DNA from: Ciborinia camelliae
Lineage: Eukaryota; Ascomycota; Leotiomycetes; Helotiales; Sclerotiniaceae
Assembly: GCA_025890175.1 (NCBI GenBank)
Contig: JANPYM010000008.1
Span: forward strand, 1,899,650-1,963,649
Length of the DNA: 64,000 nt
Direction of reading: 5' to 3'
Shown here: positions 59,300 through 64,000 of the stretch, piece by piece
Numbering within the stretch: position 1 is the first letter of the stretch
Layout of the letters: every line of letters begins with the position of its first letter
The notes under the pieces: generated by a model
What the model was told of the DNA's origin: nothing
The model's input: only the letters and a program-made list of their open reading frames with translations
The model's database searches: none
Translations under genes and position numbers: made by a program

Positions 59300-59414
59300 T
59301 CCGGCATGGTGTAGTGGCTAGCATTTCCGCCTCTCATTCGATGTTCTTTCTTTCTTCGTGAATAGAGCAGCAGAAAGGTCGCGGGAGACCGGGGTTCAAT
59401 TCCCCGTACCGGAA
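59300..59414 (+). tRNA. tRNA-Glu (CTC) with 43-nt intron and acceptor mismatch
   Basis: It reads TCCGGCA at the 5' end and TACCGGAA at the 3' end. The anticodon stem TCCGC/GCGGG holds loop CTCTCA, with intron 59337-59379. The T arm CGGGG-TTCAATT-CCCCG is intact. In the acceptor stem, position 67 is A instead of the expected G, making a C6:A67 mismatch. A T-run follows directly, so transcription is likely. Confidence 0.88.
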
Positions 59415-62400
59415 TTTTCTTTTGGGGGGTTTTTTTTGTTTTTGGATAGTTGGGTGGTTTTTAGATGGAATGAAGGAGAGGAGAGGAGAGAGAGGAAAGA
59501 TTTTATATTTTTATATTTCTTTTGGTTTTTCTTTTTGGGATTTGAATTTCTAGATTTCTAGATATCTAAATACCTAGATAGTTATATATATCTATCGATT
59601 CGAATATTTAAAAATTAAATTAAAACGATGTAACATTTTGTATTAATATCGAGATGTAGAAAAAGGATTAAGAAGTATTAAAATAAGAGAAGAGAAGAGA
59701 GGTTTAAAAGGAATAATTGAATAACTAATTTGAATTAAATTGAAATGAAATGGATGGTTAGAGAGAGGGAAGGGGGGTGTCGATGTTGATATGTACTAGG
59801 TATGTATAGAGATAGGTATGTATAGAGGTAGAGAGAAAGAGGGGAGGGGGGGGTGATAGGAGGGAGCGGAAGAAAGAGAGGGAGGGAGCGGAAGGGATGG
59901 GAATGGGGATGGGGATGAAGATTGTATATAGAAAGCTGTAATTTGTGCGGTGATGGATGTTTTTTGAGGGGGTTTTGGGGTTATGAGTGGAGTGGTGGTT
60001 TGTGTAATGAGAGGTTGTTTGAGATTGTAATGGTAAGGTTAAGGCGTACTAGATAGGTAGATAGGTATCTAGGTAGGTAGGCAAGATATCCAATCTGGAA
60101 TCATATCATAAAGTTAATAATAATGGGATTTGAGAATTTTATAAAATGTTACGTAGCTCTCATTTTGCGAAATTTATATGTAATATCGATGAAATTTATA
60201 CACGAAATTTCGTTATATTTGATAAAGGGAATTATGATCGGTACTCGTATCTATGTACTATGTATCTACTTAGATGGAGAGGAAGGAAAGGAAAAGGAAG
60301 ATCTTGTGGAGGGAGTAGATAATTAAGGTGATATATACCTACCTGTAAGGCAAGGCTAGGTTAGGTAGGCAAGACAAGGTAGGTAAGGTACGTAGGTAGG
60401 TTTGGTCAGGGCAGGAGGTCAGGAGGTCTCTGGACTGGACGGGACAGGATGATTGGAGATCGGGTTGGGTCGAGGATTTGGGGAAGATTTTGGTTGGGAC
60501 TCGGGAGTGCAAGGTTGAAGGTGTGGAAGGTGGAAAGTGGAAAGTGGAAAGTAGAAGAATCCTTGGTGAGATAGGAAGTTTGGGATTTTGGGGGTTGCGG
60601 GTTGCGGGTTGCGGGTTGGGGATGGAACTTGGGTGTGATGTGATGTGAGGTTTGATGTTTGATGTTTGATGTTGTGAAGGGAGAGGGAGTGGGATAGTGT
60701 GAGAGAGAAGGGGACTCGGGAGGGGGGTTTTCGTTTGTGATGAATGATTGATGAATTAATGAATGATGATGGTGATGAGATGAAATGGGATGGGATGAAA
60801 TGAGATGAAATGATTTCCCGTTTGATATACAGATCTGATGTGGAGATCAATAATATATACTGTAATATAATAATGGTTCAACGGGTGTTAGACTTAGACT
60901 GTTAGACTGTTGGTAGGTACCTAGTGAGGGAGGGATAAGGATAAGGATAAGGATTAGAATAAGTCCACTTGGTGGAGGGGTATGGAGACTCAGGTTGGAG
61001 TACTGGGTGTATATGTATGTACGTAAGACGGGACGAGTAAGGTTGTGATGGATGGATGACATTGTATGTACAGTATGAATTACGGAGAATTGAATCGATG
61101 CGAGGGTATGATGATGGGTTTTAAGGAGAAGGAGAAGGGGGGAAGGGAGTGTGTTTTAGCTTTTATTTGCTAGGAACTGTACCGGCACTGAACATCCTTC
61201 ACCGAGTTGAAGCATTGATGATATATATGTATGATTGTACATGTACCTACCAACTTGGTCTCCAATGATCTCATCTCAATTGCTCGACAATGTACATCAC
61301 GCACGATAAAAGATCTAGAAGGAAGTGGAAAACACCTAGAATGAGTGAGGTGGTGGTGCATTAGCATTTGCATTTGCATTTACATTTGCATTGTGTAAAG
61401 GTAACCTACCTAGGTCCTGTTACTAACTGTATCGTAATAATGGAGAAGATATAAATACATCTCATTATCTCCTACCTACTAACTGTAAGGTCGGTAGGTG
61501 TGTTGTCTGTAGATTGGTCATGTATCTAACATTTCATATTATAAAACACTTTTATGACGCAGTGGATTGTGCACGATGTTGGAACACTATTCTGAAATAT
61601 CACGTGTAGTACCTCGAAAATCCTTTAAAATTGATACACTTCTTTCCACAATAGATAAAATGAAATTAAAAAATGTAAGATTAAAGAGAATCACTTTATC
61701 TATTCAATGATATAATTTAATATGTTTGAAGATTTGTAGTTCAAAAGTTATATAGAATTGAATGTTAATGCTTTTTTGATATGTGATTGATATGATTGGT
61801 TCATTATAATCGCGTTTTTTTTTCATTTTGTTTATATCTTATCGGTGCTCATTTCCATTTTGATATGCTCTTATAAATCTATTTTTCAATGGCGACGATA
61901 CTTATCAATTGTTTTTTAGAATGGTGGAAAATGAGAGGGGGGGGGTAGGGTCGGTACGTCTGCGGGGGCTTAGATTTTGTATGTATTGTATGTATATAGT
62001 TTCATTATTACTAGATTGAGTATCTGATAGTCTCCGGCAGACGAGCTGCGACGTAGGTCCCAAGGTGCCGTTCAGAAAAACAATTCGAGGAGCGCAGCGA
62101 GGCGAATTGATTTTCCGGCACCGAGGGGCCGGAGACAAAGCTTGTGGGTTAAACTGTACATCCAGTCTGTACTCTACCTGCCTAGGTAGGTTCTAATCTA
62201 TCTTATCGTAGTAATCGTACGGGAGGTACTCCGTCCTGCAGGTGTAAACGAAGAATCAATGGGTCGAAATGTTCCACCTCCTACCTAGGAAGACTCAAGA
62301 CCTTCTAGATCTTTTACTTGTATGCAGAATGAATGCAGTTCAACGTGTTATTTCTTATTTTTCTAATCCGAATACTGTAATGCAAATGACTTAGGTTGGG

Positions 62401-64000
62401 AAGTTGGGAATCCCTTCGTTTTCAAGAATATGTACCTAGTTGAGATGTGAGATGTATGTACTGTATCAATATTATCGATTCAATTTTTATGGAATTCAAT
62501 AATATGTACAGTAGTAATAATGCTTCATTTGCTCCCGGTCGTGATACAGTATCTCATTTTTCATAATTATTGCGATTGGATTTATTGCTTCTGAAGATAT
62601 TATTTGAAAGGTTCTGTATCAAACTTGTCTCGTAAGATATCATCTAGGTGTCATCAAAGCGTACGAATCTTTTCATCAACACCTGCATCATCTTCATACC
62701 AGGTACAGTACTCGTATTGCTCACTACTACCTGGGTAGATGCTCACTACTACCTAGGTACATACTCACTACTACCTCGTATGTAGGGGATTCATCTTTTC
62801 ACCAGCCAGTACCTACAGTTAGTCAGGACTCAGTCAGTACCTTACAGAAAATGAATATATAAAATTATTACCATACTTGAGTCGAGGGAGAAGAGAAATA
62901 TAGTATCCAATCATCATGATCAATTCTTCTTCTGCCGGTCTTCCAGAGCACCTATCACAGGGTTGGAGAGTGCGGTCTTCCAAGTTTGACCTCTTCAAAC
63001 AACCTTCGTAACACGATTTAAAGGATCTGCCCTTGGAGAAACAGCCATTGATACGAGCAAATATTTGACACACGTACACGCACCATTACACACCTAGACT
63101 TTCCATCAATATCACATTTTGGTATGTCCACAGGTATTTGGTTATCTAATCACTTATTATGGTGGGCAGATCATCTGCATTAATACAGTAAAATTTGATA
63201 ATGTTACAATTTTATTGATTTATGATTATGATCATGATTATCATTAATATTGCATTCTTTTAATTCATTTCATGTCAAAGCTGCAATGGCACGAATGACG
63301 AAAACCCCCCTTGCGAACAAACCCTTGTTTCTCTTCATCATTTTGGTACACTGGACTGGTTGGTACAAACTTCAATGGTATCCAATGTTTTATCAATTCC
63401 CCTTCACAGTTCATCCCCTCCTTCCCTTACAAGTAAAAGTACGTACGTGCGTTGCTTCAACTTGCGTGCCCCTCTTCTCCTCCGAGATATCCAATAATCC
63501 AATAATACCTCCCTTCCGTTTTATTACTCAGTCTGATTATTTCATTCTATTTCTAGATGGAATATTTTTACTGTCCAGGCACAAAAAGGCAAGACAAGTT
63601 AGACAACTTTGACAAGGAAAGGATAAGGTCAAGCTCCACAAGGTTGTTCCAGCCCAGTGTGTGTGGACACTATCGAGAGAAATTCAAACCTGACCTTGCT
63701 CGAGCCTTGGTCGTCTGTTCTAGCATTAGCAAGCAATAACAGCATTAGTATCAATATCCTAGTTCTTTCTCAATCAATTATCAGGATTTCCTTTCCAAAG
63801 CGGGTTATGCACGCATTTCAAAACCCCGTATGCGTGTATCAGAGACACATTTCACCATTTAAGAACTGGTCCATCTGCCATACCACCATTCCACCATTCC
63901 ACGTCGTCGTGTCCTTTTTTGCCATCCCTCTATATCATTCTTCAAGTTTCTTAGTACAGGGTCTCGATCTTTTCCAAGTTCCACTTTCAGTCCCGTCTCG
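59415..64000. other. Gene-poor intergenic region to the window end
   Basis: About 4.6 kb of AT-rich DNA with GA-rich tracts (59476-59500, 59755-59900), GGTAGG motifs (60050-60085, 60355-60400), GGGTTGC repeats (60592-60620) and CATTTG repeats (61362-61392). Candidate frames such as 63250-63612 (plus) and 60419-60850 (minus) look like chance frames. A GC-rich hairpin at 62030-62136 stands out and is listed separately. Confidence 0.5.
62030..62136. other. GC-rich nested hairpin in AT-rich DNA
   Basis: Three nested inverted repeats fall within 107 bp: GTCTCCGGC/GCCGGAGAC (62030-62038 with 62128-62136), GGTGCCG/CGGCACC (62064-62070 with 62116-62122), and GAAAAACAATTCG with its near-inverse (62075-62087 with 62103-62115, one mismatch). 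Together they form about 29 base pairs around a 15-base purine-rich loop. It could be a structured RNA or the end of a mobile element; nothing in the sequence decides. Confidence 0.6.

Noticed and set aside
60419..60850. 143-residue Ser/Pro/His-rich frame on the minus strand
   Set aside because: It reads through GGGTTGC, GATG and similar simple repeats, so the composition comes from the repeats.
63250..63612. 120-residue hydrophobic frame near the window end
   Set aside because: No signal peptide logic, no domain and low-complexity T/C-rich DNA; likely a chance frame.

Overview
The window is nuclear DNA of a filamentous ascomycete. The genes are compact and protein-coding, with many short GT-AG introns (about 48-180 nt, often with CTAAC or CTGAT branch points). 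Intergenic DNA is AT-rich and full of microsatellites, and the tRNA genes carry introns. The gene types (fungal ERG2, FYV6-like, CAP/PR-1-like, SAT4/PTH11-like and GLEYA remnants, TRP4, ARO8-type aminotransferase) suggest a Leotiomycete such as a Botrytis/Sclerotinia relative. That placement is inference from style and family, not from a search.

Region 1-13 kb: a large intergenic block, then a secreted CAP protein (minus), a HIT-family hydrolase (minus), an aldo-keto reductase (minus), a FYV6/FAM192A-like splicing factor (plus), ERG2 sterol C-8 isomerase (minus) and a CUS2/HTATSF1-like U2 snRNP factor (minus). Region 14-19.4 kb: a run of short plus-strand genes with no recognised function. 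Two of them share sequence blocks and an intron position. Region 19.4-21.5 kb: initiator tRNA-Met and an inverted partial copy of its 3' end and trailer.

Region 21.9-28.3 kb: PI-PLC X-domain protein (plus), mitochondrial ribosomal protein uL10m (minus), TRP4 (plus) and a D-2-hydroxyacid dehydrogenase (plus). Region 30.5-37 kb: ARF1 (minus) and EMP24 (plus) as a divergent pair of early secretory genes, then a DHA2-type MFS exporter (plus). Region 37-44 kb is gene-poor, with a tRNA-Lys and a broken SAT4-like receptor. Region 44.5-49.6 kb: a Cys-rich single-pass membrane protein (plus), a microsatellite field and an ARO8-type aminotransferase (minus).

Region 49.6-64 kb has no intact recognised protein gene. 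It holds five tRNA genes (Lys, Val, Arg, Lys, Glu), all with introns, two non-autonomous inverted-repeat elements, a decayed GLEYA adhesin, and a GC-rich hairpin near 62.1 kb. TRP4 and the aminotransferase both carry TGACTCA sites upstream, consistent with shared cross-pathway (CPC1/GCN4-type) control of amino-acid metabolism. Exon limits were set by hand from splice signals and reading frame, so ends of the uncharacterised genes are provisional.
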